Below, one piece after another: positions 24,100 through 37,500 of a DNA stretch of 64,000 nucleotides (position 1 is its first letter; every line of letters starts with the position of its first letter). The stretch comes from Tubiluchus corallicola (lineage: Eukaryota > Priapulida > Priapulimorpha > Priapulimorphida > Tubiluchidae), in the NCBI GenBank assembly GCA_030141605.1, contig JAQGDQ010002367.1:744501-808500 (forward strand). The letters are read 5' to 3'. The notes below the pieces were generated by a model. The model was not told the DNA's origin and did not search any database. It was given only the letters and a program-made list of their open reading frames with translations. The position numbers and the translations under genes were made by a program.

Positions 24100-26390
24100 C
24101 ATTATACTAGTGGGGTAAAGTTAAACATCCTTACCCGGTGGGGTAAGTTAGACCAAAAAATAACTGAATAATTTAAATAAGGAAATATATAAGGAAATGA
24201 ATAAGGAAAAATAAGGATATATAGTATAACCAACAAAGCAGCACATAGATTTTGACTAACACGGGAAATTGTTCCAGTGTTTTTTGCAATTTTTGTGCTA
24301 ATCATATTCATATTCCAGCTCAAATTATCATTAATTATCGCCCCAAGAAACTTAATTTGGTTAAACATGCTATTTGGCAAATTTGGAAAAAACAGTAGCA
24401 TTCTGAGAATTGAACCTTGTGGAACTCCATGGGCAATTTCTATGGGACTAGAAATAGTATTGTTACTGGTGACAGATTGTAAACGAGTAGATAAGTAACT
24501 CTGAAACCAGCCACAGACAATTCCTCCTCAAAAATAGAGTTTACTCATCAAGATATTAAGTCACAGGCTTTTGACAAGCCATGGAACACACCAGCAGTGA
24601 CAGAATTTTCCTCAATAGTATTCACAAGCTCTTTACATAGCGATACAAGTGCAAGTTCGCTAGAGCATACTTTACGAAATCCAAATTGTTTGGTGTTAAT
24701 TATACTATGCTTTTTCAAATAATTGTTTAGTTGATTGTACACACATCTCTCCAGAAGTTTAGAAAAATTGGCAAGAGTCAAAATGGTCACTAATTATACA
24801 TACAAGTTGAATCACCAGATTTAAATAAAGGCGTGACTAAAGGCTATTTCATTTTATCTGGAACTATGCCTGTACCAAGAGATAGACTGATTATGTAACT
24901 TTGCGGTGTTGTGATATATTGGATAACATCAACAATTATTTTTGGAGAAAATCTATATATATTAGAACTTTTATTTGGATTTAAATTTTTACTTGAGCTA
25001 ACTATATCATCATGAGTAACAGGTTTAAAATAAAAGGAATCTGTGTAATTCCCATAAAGAAATTGATTACATTTAACATCAGTACATTCAATTTGGTTAG
25101 CAAGTTTTGGCCCAATATTAATAAAATAATGATTAAAATTTTCAGAAATCATTTGATTATTCATTACAAATTTATTTTGGATTTTAAGCCTGATGAGTGT
25201 AGAATATTAGATTTATTCATCAATTCCTTTACAGTATTCCAATTTTTTTAGTATTTTTGGCATATAATTCAAATTTCTTTCTATAGTAATTATTTTTTGT
25301 ATGTTTTAATAAATTATTTAATTTGTTATGACATTTTTTATAGTTAGTAGTTTCTAATGTAACACGAGTTTTCATAACAAATTTATATAAACGGTATTTT
25401 GTATGACTGACTTTAATAAACCAAAAGGAATCCAAGGTTTATGGGGATATTTGAATCATTGACAATTTTTTGTTCTTTAATATGTCGTGAGTAAATACTG
25501 CTAAATTTCAGGCGAAACATGTACATACATACATGTATATTAGCATCATTATTACTTAACACATCATACCAACTAACATTACTTAAATCATGTATTAGAG
25601 CATTTTAATGTCATTATGATACACAATTTTATTGCCAGAAACATGAGTGAGTAATGGAAAACACAAATTAGTTAATAAACACACCGGTAGGTGATCAGAT
25701 ATACCTGTTAGAAGAAAACCAGATTAAAAGTCAATCTCAATTGCATTGGTAAATACGTTATCAATAAGTGTGGCAGTGTAATCTGTAACTCTTAGTAGGG
25801 CGAATTATATTTGGGAACACATATTGACATAGCATAGTATTCAAATAATATTTGATATGATCGTGTTCAGAACGGGATAGTAAATTTATACTGAAATCTC
25901 CTAAAAGAAAAATAATTTTACCACTATTATTAACATCAGTCAAAATATTGGACAATTTATCTGTAAATCTTAGAGAAGGCTGTTACCTAGTGGTCGATAT
26001 ATACATCCAAGTACCTTACTTTTATCCTTGTTACAATTAATTTCAATGAATAAAGCATCAATATCATCACCAATAACACAAAGATCATTACATTGGGTGC
26101 ACGAAATATAATCATAAATAAACAGTGCCACTCCACCCCCTTTTTTTATTTTTTCTATTCAGACACAAAAACCTATAGTTGGACAGTATAAACATATGAC
26201 CTTTTTCATTTTTTAACAAAGGTTCGGTAAGTGCGATGACAGGAAACTTAAACTTAATAATTTCCGGGTAAGCAAAAAAATGGTCGAAGTTTGCTTTGAG
26301 ACTACGAACATAAAGATGTATTAAAGTAAAAGGATTATTGGGTAATCCTTTTAGTTCTTTCATCACCCTTTTAACACTAATCAATAATTA
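24100..26390 (-). mobile_element. Decayed jockey/CR1-like LINE with endonuclease and RT
   Basis: Minus-strand frames line up in ORF2 order. Endonuclease start (26384-26112, IHLYVRSLKANFDHF) is followed by endonuclease middle (25955-25761, FLLGDFSINLL and PNIIRPTKS). Next are the linker (25435-25229) and the pre-RT region (25164-24844, FNHYFINIGPKLA). RT fingers follow (24790-24548, FSKLLERCVYNQL and QFGFRK), then GVPQGSIL near 24415 and the thumb (24401-24102, IKFLGAIINDNLSW). Frameshifts and stops separate the blocks. The palm piece with the YxDD catalytic motif is missing between GVPQGSIL and IKFLGA, indicating an internal deletion. It lies in the ETFRF1-DNAI7 gap. Confidence 0.75.
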
Positions 26391-26465
26391 CTTTTGCGCT
26401 TTGTAATATTATTGTACGTTGTCTGTCAGGATCAATATAACCATCGTAGGGCGCAGAGTACGCCA

Positions 26466-27265
26466 CTAGCCGAAGTAGGACACGTCCGCTAAAACGCATA
26501 CATGTGCTAAATTTGCAGAAAAGCAGTGTTGTACATGGACAGCCCAAGTAGGACACTGGCGATTTCTGTCGAGAATCGATAATTACAACATAATGAAACA
26601 TAAAACTAAAGTTATTTTAGAAAAAAAGTAACTTTATAATAATGATGGATAATCCTTGACAATTTACAAATGCATTTTTCACAATATATCATTATTATTA
26701 GCTCCATTAATATAATCATAACACTAAACTAAATATCTAATGCTTTAAAGCAAGAAACTATGTAGGGCACATAGCTTGCTAGCCCATTTACCTAGTAGAA
26801 ACAATTATTTGCCCAAGACTAAGAGGCAGTGAAACGTATCACCTATCTGTGAAGCGAGACAAAATAAAAAAATGATAGACTTAAACAAATGTTGGTATTA
26901 CCTAAAAGGCGAGCTTATTTTACTTCAAAAAGATTAATAGCAAAGCCAAATATAATATTGGCCGTTCTACTAGCTCAGAATAAGATCCTTTAAGACTTTA
27001 TTACCATTACTGTCAAAGGATAGAGGTTAAGCATAAATAGCTTATAAACCTCTCCACTCTTCCTTGTTTACTTTATCAATATTAAAAATACAATATTATC
27101 AGATGTATAAAAAATTATTCAACGTGTATTGACGTTTTCAATTATTATTATTAAATAAACAATGACAACTGACGCTGCCAGTACGATTAACGATTCATTT
27201 CAGGACCTGTCTCTAGTGTCCTACTTGGGCAGCCCATGTGCGACGCACCCTACTTGTGCTAGCCC
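26466..27265. mobile_element. Non-coding element with about 55-100-bp inverted repeat arms
   Basis: The left arm contains CTAGCCGAAGTAGGACACG (about 26468) and CATGGACAGCCCAAGTAGGA (about 26534). The right arm, read as reverse complement from 27265, contains CTAGCACAAGTAGGGTGCG and then CATGGGCTGCCCAAGTAGGA. Both arms have the same two blocks in the same order, with a shorter spacer on the right. The 650 bp between them is AT-rich with no transposase. It is probably a MITE or foldback element; the superfamily is not identified. Confidence 0.5.
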
Positions 27266-28835
27266 ATCCCAACAACCATTATTAGTTATTGTCGAAATTA
27301 AAGTCATTTTCACTGTCATCATCAAATACCTGTAAGTTGAAAGCATTATTATCCAGTAAGTTACCAAGGTTGGAAAATCTAGCAAAAAATTTAAATTGAT
27401 CCTCGTCAAGAATATGATTAAAATAAATGGATTAGCCTCCATTACATCCCGGAGCTTAAATTACTTACGAGTTTTCAGAGATTATTAAAAGTAAGTTACA
27501 GTGACACACCACTAAACTTTTATTTTACTACGTATTGCAGCAAGAATTAGTTAAGTTTTGATGATCATCAATTATTATGAATAAAATGTTTAAATGTTTA
27601 TCATACAAAAACCTCCAGCACGTGCAAGCTGCGTGCAAACAAGACTCTTGTTGCACCCTCTGACGGACGCAAACATAAAGTTTGCTTAAACACTGGATTT
27701 TATTTAAACTTTATTTGTTAATGTCAATAAGCTTTCAATCATAACTTGATTGCCTGCTATAATTTTTAAATTTTTGCAAAGTTTTTATGTGTCAGTTTGT
27801 TTTATTTGTACAGCTTACAAAATGCTTTCTTGCAATCACGTGACGGCAAATTAGCGTCATTGGCAACAGGTTACAGGTACTTTAATTTCTCCAGCACTGT
27901 GCGGTGAAAACTGTTTCTATATAGTATATTTAGTTTAAGCGGATTTACAAATCGTTACAATCGTATAAAATTATGTACGACTCGCCAGTTGTATTTTTCA
28001 GACTACACTTTGGAAAGATTCTTTTTGTATCAATGCTGTTAACAGCAGCACATTTTATAACATTAGTCCTATATAAATAAATTGCGCCGTATCAGTGTAT
28101 GAGTGTAGCATGACTTGATATATTCAGCTTCGCCATCTTTATGAACTTGATGAACATTCTGTAGCGAAATAGTTACGTAATTGGTGCACTATGGGGGTAA
28201 GAAGGTTGCGGTATGAGTTGTGTTACTGCACTTTAAATTAGTCTTGTAGTTGTAATGTAAAAAAGAACTAGCAACATATCTAATGTAAAGTCGAAGTGGT
28301 TTAGGTTTGAAATTGTTTAATTTCATTTTCTTTAATCCAGTAATTCTTACAACTGTTTTTGTACATCCTTCCATGCTATTTATGTTGTAAAGGCAATGAT
28401 CTAAGCTATGCCTTGTCCTGTAAGTGCCTTGTTCTCTAGTTTTCAATAGTTGAAATAATTAATAAATAATCAGCACAGAGAAAAAAGCCATGGCTATAGA
28501 AAACTGAATGAGAAGCTGTCAAATGCAGCAATAATTAAACATTCATACAACAAAAATGTTGGTGGCAATTAAAAATAATGTGTTAACTAGAATTGCATTT
28601 TAGTGCTTCATCTATTATGCCTATATACTAATCTGTACCTAAAATATTTTAAAGGAAAGCTAAACAGATTAAACACTGACCAGCTTAACTGTGCAGCTGT
28701 TGCAGTGACATTTGCCGTCACTAATGTAAACCAAAAGTTGTGAAGAAAATAACTGGCACTGTAATTAACATGCCATGCAATATAAAAAATCAATTTCACA
28801 ATTAATTAGAAGCAAATTAAGCAACACTCAGCAGT
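27266..28835. other. Presumed DNAI7 upstream region
   Basis: AT-rich with no recognised coding exon. Regulatory DNA and untranslated first exons of DNAI7 are expected here, but I see no motif strong enough to mark. Confidence 0.4.
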
Positions 28836-31800
28836 ATGGCACAAATCAAGGTTGTTAGGTAATAGGTAATTTCATCTACCTAATTTTATCTGTATTAGGG
28901 ATATATCTTACCTACTTTACCTGTCTGCATGATCAGCTGTATTAATTTATCTCTATGAATATTATACGCATATCGTGTTTCATCACATCTTTGAGTAATT
29001 TGATTTAAAAGTTTTGTTACATTGTGTCTTTTATTACTCTGTTTAGCCAAAGAAAAAGAAAAAGCTCTCTAAAGCTGCTAGACTCAAAAAGAAAAAATTG
29101 GAAGCTGCAAGAAGAGCACAGGAAGAAGGTATTATTTGCAATTAATGGTTTGATTTTCATTTGTTTCTAATTTGCTAAGTTGTTTGTTTAAAAATTAGCT
29201 TCTAATTTATTTGTTTTTCTTTCTTTCTTTTGTTCGTTCTTTCTTTCTTCCTTTCCTTCCTTAAATTCTTTGTTTTTCATCTTTCTTTTTTCCTTCTTTC
29301 TTCGCTTTATTCAGTCTTGCCCTGAGTTATTCACTCATGCATTCATTGACTAGTTCTTCATTTTTTTCATATATTCATTTTTTTTAGTTGCACACACACA
29401 CACATACACATACACACTCAACATGAATATTTTTCAACATTTTATGACCATCATTTGTAAAAATGGCAAAATTATTATACTGTGTCATTAACTGTAAGGA
29501 TTTTCAAATTTTATAATCTTGTCGTGTGCCTACTTTGTCTATGATATACTATATGCAATGTCACTTATAATTCTTGTATAGAAGAAGCCAGGCTTCGAGC
29601 AGAACAGGAGGAGTTGGAACGACAAGAGCGAGAACGAGTCGAAGCAGAAGAAAGACGGAAACAAGAAGCTATTGTAAGTAATTGAATTACTAAGCAAATG
29701 TGATATGCAGAATACTAGTAACAAATTTTATATTTGTACTTCATTTTACATACTTTACAGGTTTACATATGCATGTTATCACTCATAAGTGTAAAGTATC
29801 ACTTGAGCTATATACATATTTAAAATGTGAATACAAATTGCAGTTTGAAACCAATAAAATTAAAAAAAGTCTTTGTTGTTTTCCAGTTTCCTTTTATACG
29901 TAATTTCCTTTTTAAAAACTACGTCAATTGTTAATCTGTAATTTAATCTAATTACTAATCCATTATAAATTATTGTTTGGAATTTGTGCGAAGGCAAAGA
30001 TAAGATGTGTGATATTGCAGTATGAAAAGAGAAAAATTACGCTTAGGTTGAAAGCATTGTTATACTTTTTTTACACATTTCAGGAGCATGAGATCTGGTT
30101 GGTTCAGAATGCTGAATTGGAAACATTTCTTGATAACTATAATTCAAAACTAAATGATTTCAACGACAAACGCCGGAAAGATGAAGCGGTAGTATAATTT
30201 ATTAAAACATGATGAGTGCCTGAGGTATTGCTGTGTTATTGCAATATAACTGTGAAATCAAGTTTCAATTTCAATAAAAAGCAAATATTAATTATTGTAA
30301 AGAAATATAAAGTAAACTAAACCGAAGCAAAGCAGTCAATTTGGGTCAGTTAAATCTTATGAGATCTTTTATCTGTGTTTACATATTTCAGTGGAAGCGA
30401 TATATGGATTGTTGCGGATTACCGGATCCAACCATACCTGGAGAAATTAACACCTACATAAATCAGTGGAGAGAGGATTCCACTCATGACCACATTGATT
30501 CAGTTCTACACGAAAGCGTAAAGGTCCTTAAGGTAGTAATATGTCCTGCTGTAATCCATTCATGTGTTGTATAATATAATGTTATTTACTGCTTAAGATA
30601 TTTACTACTTAAGATATCATTCAGTTGACGCACTGTGCAGTTTGGAAGCAACTGTAAGCTGTACTTGAATTGCATTACAGAACTGTTAAGGACGATGAAC
30701 AAAATAAATTTAGAAACAAGAAACACTTTTCTTTCTTTTATTCACCGACCTATTTACTAACCTGACCCTGCTTAAATTTACACCTGAGTGTAAGAGCACT
30801 ATGGCTGTGACTATGCACTTCAACTGTGCCAACACTCCCCTTTGTCGCATTGTTTACATCCTACTTGTGACATAGGCATTTTTGCTTAACTATTAGCTTC
30901 CACCCAATCTGGGCGTCCTGTTGTAGTCCGCTGTAACGTTACCAACTTAAGCTGATGAGTCTGTTGCTATGAAACTTCTTTACTGTTCTCAATAAAATAG
31001 TTATTTTGGCTAAATATGTGTAGTTGTAGTGTTTCCTGTTAGTGACTTTACATGAGCACACAGGATGACCACCTGGTTGTTTGGTTGTTGTAGCTAGGAT
31101 AATTTTGGACCTTGATATGCATATTAGCTGATTGCTTTCAGTTAGTGTCAGGATATTACAAGCTTGAGCAACTTTTTGGGAAGTATTTTTTTTGTCTAAG
31201 AGCTCTTGTTAGGAAACAGTGTCTCATCTCTTGACACATAATTAGTGGGCAATGGGGCGATGAAATGTTGGTAGCTCAGCATAGCTTATTCTGATTATCT
31301 TCTCTAACAAGTGATTACCCGCATTTAGTGATGTTTGTCGGTATGTGTGTGTCTATCTGTCTGTCTACGGCCATATCACGTTGAAAACACCGGTTCTTGT
31401 CTGATCACCAAAGTTAAGCAACGTAGAGCCTCGTTAGTACTTGGATGGGTGATCACCTAGGAATACCAGGTGCTGTAGGCTTGCGGGATTGCTCAGCCAC
31501 AGTTGACGCAGCAGCTCCATCAATTTGATCAATAACTGACTCTCTTAGCGCACACTCCATTGTCTTCCGAGACAGAAGGGTGACAACAATATCTGTCTCT
31601 AAGGTCTTCGGACAGGTACAATAAAAAGAAGTTTCATTCACCAAACTTGGCACAGTGATGGGTCTGCAATGGGCAAAATAAGCTAGTTGCTTTTTCTGGT
31701 TCAAAGACACAAGATAAAAAAATCAAAATAAACTTGTTTTTACCCATGCACTGAATTTCATGACAAAGCATAGGCCTGTTTTCATTGTAGTTCTTATTAT

Positions 31801-34450
31801 TTTTACGTCAGCTCTAACTTCATTTAGCTTATAGATGAATTGGATTACAAGCTTGCTGACCTACCTAACGAGGGCAATAATGAACTCCGCACTGAGTGCG
31901 AAGAAGTTTCACTGGCATTACAAAGCTTACTTCAAGAAAAGCTAGATGCTGCTACCTATCATCTATTACTGGTATTGATACTTTATTTTTATTATATTAT
32001 GGGTTCTCATTTACGTTGAGCTTTCCACTATGTTTTTAATTCTTTGTAAAGTTTCTGATTTTTAGCGGCTGTGCTGGGATTTCTGGGAATCACTGCAAAA
32101 ACAAATTTTCTTGCTCATTACAAATTAAAACCTAAAACCTGGGTTTAATATATACTGTTTTTAGCTGTTTAAGATTATTCTCTACTAGATATATATAGTA
32201 GTCTGCTTACAATAGTACATTATTAAAGCCAGTGTCATTCTGACATAAAAGCTTGAGCAGCGTGCATTTTTTTATTCGTTTTAAATATATGACACCAATT
32301 GAAATGCATACTCGTCTTCACGCTTATGCTTGACTTGGTTTAAATGGTTCTTTTACAGGAAGCTTCAAACTTGGCTGACTCAGATACTTTGAATATGGAG
32401 AAAGTTTATGGCAATCAACATATTCAACTTTGTATTTGGGGAAATATCAGCAAGAATCCTAGGTGCACTTTGACATTAGTTATGTCATAGGAATGTGAGA
32501 TTTGTTCCAGCCTTTTTAGACAAATAATCATCTTTTTTGCCGTTGCCTTACACCATAATGCCGTAAAAAGTGTCCATAAGAAAGAATTGAAGAAACAATG
32601 TTTCACTCCTTTGTGACTAATAGTTTTTCCTACTGGGTGAGAAACAAAAAAGGTTAAAAGTGCTTTAATACACAATCCACAAAACGGAGAAGAGCGGAAA
32701 GAAACACAAGAATCACTAAACGTAATCATTAATTCTAAGAATACACAACACCAGATAATCAACAAGAAGACAGCAGAGTGGCAGAAATAATCAGTAAAAA
32801 CCACATAATCAGTCCTATAATATGTCCTATTAGTGCTACTGCATTTTTAGTGATTTTTCGTGATATTTTGTGCTTCGCTGTTATTTAGTATTGTTCTAGG
32901 TGAATTAGTAATTGTGTTAGACTTTTTTTGCTTCTTGGTGTGACTTTTTGTGTTACCCCTTTTGTTGCCAGTATTGGAACTTGTAACAATGATACTTAAT
33001 GCTAACATACAGTAGGCGCCGCTTAATAAACTCATGGTTAATAGACTCAATCACTTAATTGACTCAAAAATGCCTGGTATGAGCCACTTCTGTTCAAATG
33101 TACATAAGAACTGTCGGTAATTGACTCAAATAATTCTACATAATTGACTTTTTTGCTTCACATGCTTCAGTAAGACACTTGTATGACTAATAAACTTTTG
33201 CGACTTTTACATCATCTTAGTTTGCTTTTGTCCTATAATATATATAAAAACAATCATGTTAAGTACCGTTTTGTTTGCAAGCAGGAACGTTTATCCTGTG
33301 CTAATATGCTAGCCTGATGGTTTCCTTTGATCCGCCCGTCCATTACAATTAACCTTGTTACTCAAGAATTCCTGGAAGCTAAACATTTAATCACTTGCAT
33401 AGCGGTTTGCTTTTGAAGTTCTAGCTGTCTTAGCCAGAAAGTTTAACAGTTAGATGTTGCTGTTATGCCAGGGATGCAGGTACAGTACAGCAAGTACGTC
33501 ACAATTGTAGAAAGCGGGAACTTAGCTGAAATTACAGATGAAGCTACTTGCGGGGAAAACACGGCACCACCAACAGTTTAAGCACACCAAGCACTAAGTA
33601 TAGTATGAAAATTTGTGCATCATACAACAACAGATTTTCAACGTTTTTATCATTATGAGAACTTTATCAGCCAACTTCTTCGCGATAAAATGAAGCAGCC
33701 GACTTTGAAGAAATTTTTGTAAGTTTTGCAGATGAACAGACTTGTGAGATTTAGAAAACTATACTTTTTAATTTATTGCTAATTCACTTATATAAATTAA
33801 TATTTTAAAACATTTTTTTTCTAACTTTTAACTGCACAAAAGAATTTAGGCATTACTTTATTTCTAAAATTCATTAAAATGCAGTGCATACTAACCTGAT
33901 GGCTCATACTTCTATACCAGTAATACTATACCCTTCAGTTAATAGGTTCAGTCGGTTAATTGACTCAAAACACTTCGGTCCCAAAGTGAGTCTATTTAGC
34001 GGCACCTACTGTATTTGATTCCTTTACACCTTCACTATTTTTGCAATTTTGTACCAGTTTATAATCACGTTTTGCTTTTTCTTCATATATAGTGCTGTTT
34101 TCTGAAAAAAAGTAAGCCAAATTCTTAAGCACTGCCACAAAATTGTGTTTTTTTAATTTGATTATAACTTTCACACTTCTGAGTACAAATTTTTTAAAAA
34201 AAATCCAACCAGTCCTGTACTAAGAAAGTAAGTGTCATCAAATAAGTATCGTCATAAAAATAAGTTTAAGTTTAAGTTTAAGTTTATTGTCATATAAAGT
34301 ACATACAAGTATAACAAAATTATTATTATTTACAAGCGCAATAAAAATGAACTATAGCACGTAAAAAATTGACTCTATAGCTTAGATATTTTGATGACAT
34401 GGAGGTGTTGAAGTTCACTGACTTATTCACCTGCTTATGTTGCAATGACG

Positions 34451-34527
<77 letters not shown>

Positions 34528-37500
34528 TTATTCATTTCTATATATATATATATATATATTTATCTTTTGTTTGTTGACTAATAAAAATTGTAATAGTAAT
34601 TAAGACAAAATCAATCACGTATCTCAAGCATATGATGGAAGATTTTTACAACCAATGTCAAGCGTCTTAACAGAGACATACACAAACAGCCTCACTTAGC
34701 TTGTCACGAGACATGCATAGCCAACCTCAAGTGCCTGGTTGCTATGTGATTTGTACTGACTAAACATTACTGTTGTTTTTTGATCATTGGATAATATGTT
34801 AACATTAATGTTGATAGGATAAAATCGCATACTTTCAAAGAGCTGAAGTACACATTTGACATACCAAAGTTACTCACAACTGCTAGTGTTGCTGCAAGAA
34901 TTCTTTACACAAGCTATGATCATTATTCTCATCTGTCACACAGTTTTCTGCCAAGGACACAGTTGACTGCTCATACATACGGAGGTAATAACTTCATTAA
35001 GTAAAGCACTTAATACTTCAAAGTTCAAATCAGATTTCTAACAAAGTTTAAATCACAATTAGTCAATGTAATATTTTATTTAAAAGAGAGATAAATTACT
35101 AGGTGTTCTCTTCCTCCCCTTACCAACTTTTTCACTATGTAACTCTGAGAAGCTGTTACCAAATGATCATAGTTTGATCAAAGTTTAACTTCATTCTCGT
35201 TTGCTAAATTCTTTAATTATAGACGCAACAGATCGTTCCATTAAAGCTGAAATTGTAGATGGTGATGTGACTATTGATTCGACTGGAGAAATACAACTAA
35301 CCACCAGCAACGTGTTTGAAAAAAATGGCGCCAACCCTATGACTGCTCCTGATCAGAAAAACGACGAAGTTCGCTCAACCCTTTCTGTAATTAATTTTTA
35401 TTGTTTTCTACAGTAGTTAATAAAATTATAAGACCACTAGTTCCTCAGATGTTGGTCAGGATAGCTATACCCATCCCTAGTTGTTCTTGATCCAGTAGGC
35501 ATGGTTAGTCCATTATTGGACTTTTGATGTCAGCACTCACAATGTGGTCGCACTGGTGTGGTAAAATTTGGCCCATTTTACTATATTTTGCTTTGCCATT
35601 TTATGGCATTTTATTTTCTTAGCAATAATTAATATGTGATTTAGATGTGAATAATCTAATTTTTTGTAAGAAAATGTGCTTTTCTCAGTAAAATTGAATT
35701 CAGGGATACAGTGTTGATGATGTCAGAGTTGTCGAGATGATGACATCAATGGATGTGAGGTTACTAGAAATCCTAATGTACAGTTATGATCCGACCATGC
35801 CTACTGCCTTTCAGTTGGCCATAGACGAATCAAGAACAATTAAAGATATTAATTCCTACCAGCAGTCTGGGGAATAAGTGGCCTTAAGCTTAATAACTGT
35901 AATTAACACATTTAACAACACAAAAATGACTCAAGTTTGATTTTTGTTAGAAATAAAAAAAATCAGCACGACTTAAAAGTAGAAGTTGCTAGACATTAGT
36001 TTTGGATATAATTTTAACTTGACTTGTTAAATTGTTTAGCAAATTATTTGATTTCTGAAACTTTCATATCGTAATTACAACAGAATTTCTTTTCAGGCTG
36101 TTTCGCACATGAGTCAAGTTTCCGATTCTAAGACACCTACAGAGAAGATGTCTAAATCGTCTGTTTCCAGAAGATCCAAAACGAAAGCGTCTTCAACTTC
36201 TGTGTCTAGCAAGGTGCCTAAAGAGAAAAATTCTACAATTTCTGTACCCCGAGCTCGCAGAACAAGATCAGCTTCCAGCAGATCTGTATCATCTCCAGGA
36301 GATGATGAAAGCAGAGTCAGCTTTGGTGATGATGAACTATTAGTTACTAAAAGCTTGGCTCCCACAGTACTTACTGTTGATGGTACGTTGTTTTGGGCTG
36401 TTATGATGTAATCTGTTATTTAAATTCTTTTATGCCATAATACACGTATAAATGCTCTTGTAATGTTCCATTATCATTTTTCAAGAAGCATCTGAAATAT
36501 GAGGAGTGGGGGTCTGTTGAATAGGTAAAGGCCAGACCAGAATTAATGGCTGAATAGGTATTCGGGAGCTTTCTTAAATTTGATGACCACAGAATGTAAT
36601 TCACTGATATATGGAGAAACTGTTTGGCGATTGCTTAATTGTCAGTTTCTATTCTTGTGTTGAATGTCCTGTGTCATTGTTTGGTTGAGTCCTTGTAGTT
36701 GGTTGGATGTACATTTTAACTCTCATAAGTCCTACCATTAAAATATAAAGTATATATGGAAAAAAGGCTATTTAATAATATGAGGATTATAAAAATATAC
36801 TTTGTTTTTTTCCCTTTTAGGCTGATGGACACGGAATAGTAATTTATGGAAAAATAATAATCTTATTCTGCCTTATTTATTGTTCATTATCTAGAAGAAT
36901 GTGGTGGTGGTTTTTTGCATCCATTTGAAACCAATCTTCGTGAATATGCAACAGTAGGCGGAGTCGTCACTTTTGAGTTCATTGCATTGCCGCCGCAACC
37001 TCAATACGTGAAGAAGTGGACGCTAACGCAAGGTAAATGGGGGAATAAATAACAATTACTTAATGCAAATAAAGCACATACTTTATTTTAAAGTATACAA
37101 TGTGCAATACTTGTTTGAGTTGGGTATAGATATATTGATACTGATTAATTTGATTTGTTCATACACACGTATTTTCATGAGTTGCATATTTTCTCGCCGT
37201 ATTTCAACAACCAACACAACTGAGAGCACGTTGGTTCTTTACATCCCCTGACTTCCCAGGGCTCCACGTCAGAATTCTGACAATTGGAGCTATAATGTTA
37301 TAAAGGCAGGTTTTATCTAGAAAAATGATAAGTGTAGATGTTAGGTGATTGGTGACAATTTTTTTGGACAATGTAATAATCCTGTGCTCAAATATGTATA
37401 CCCTAGAAATTGCCAAAAATATCAGCACTTGTCGTAGGAAGTTTAGATGTGAAAAATGTTTGACATTATTTGACTAGGGGGCACCCCTGGGAAATCCATA

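Noticed and set aside
24080-24160. Direct repeat GTGGGGTAA(A)GTTA as an element end
   Set aside because: Two short copies only about 35 bp apart; no matching inverted end was found.
32424-32804. 126-codon minus-strand frame
   Set aside because: Crosses the DNAI7 exon end at 32462, has no recognisable domain, and looks like chance.
34326-34581. Tyr-Ile-rich frames on both strands
   Set aside because: Translations of the (AT)n run.
36114-36365. 83-codon minus-strand frame
   Set aside because: Antisense shadow of the Ser-rich DNAI7 exon 36097-36382, whose plus-strand phase fits its neighbours.
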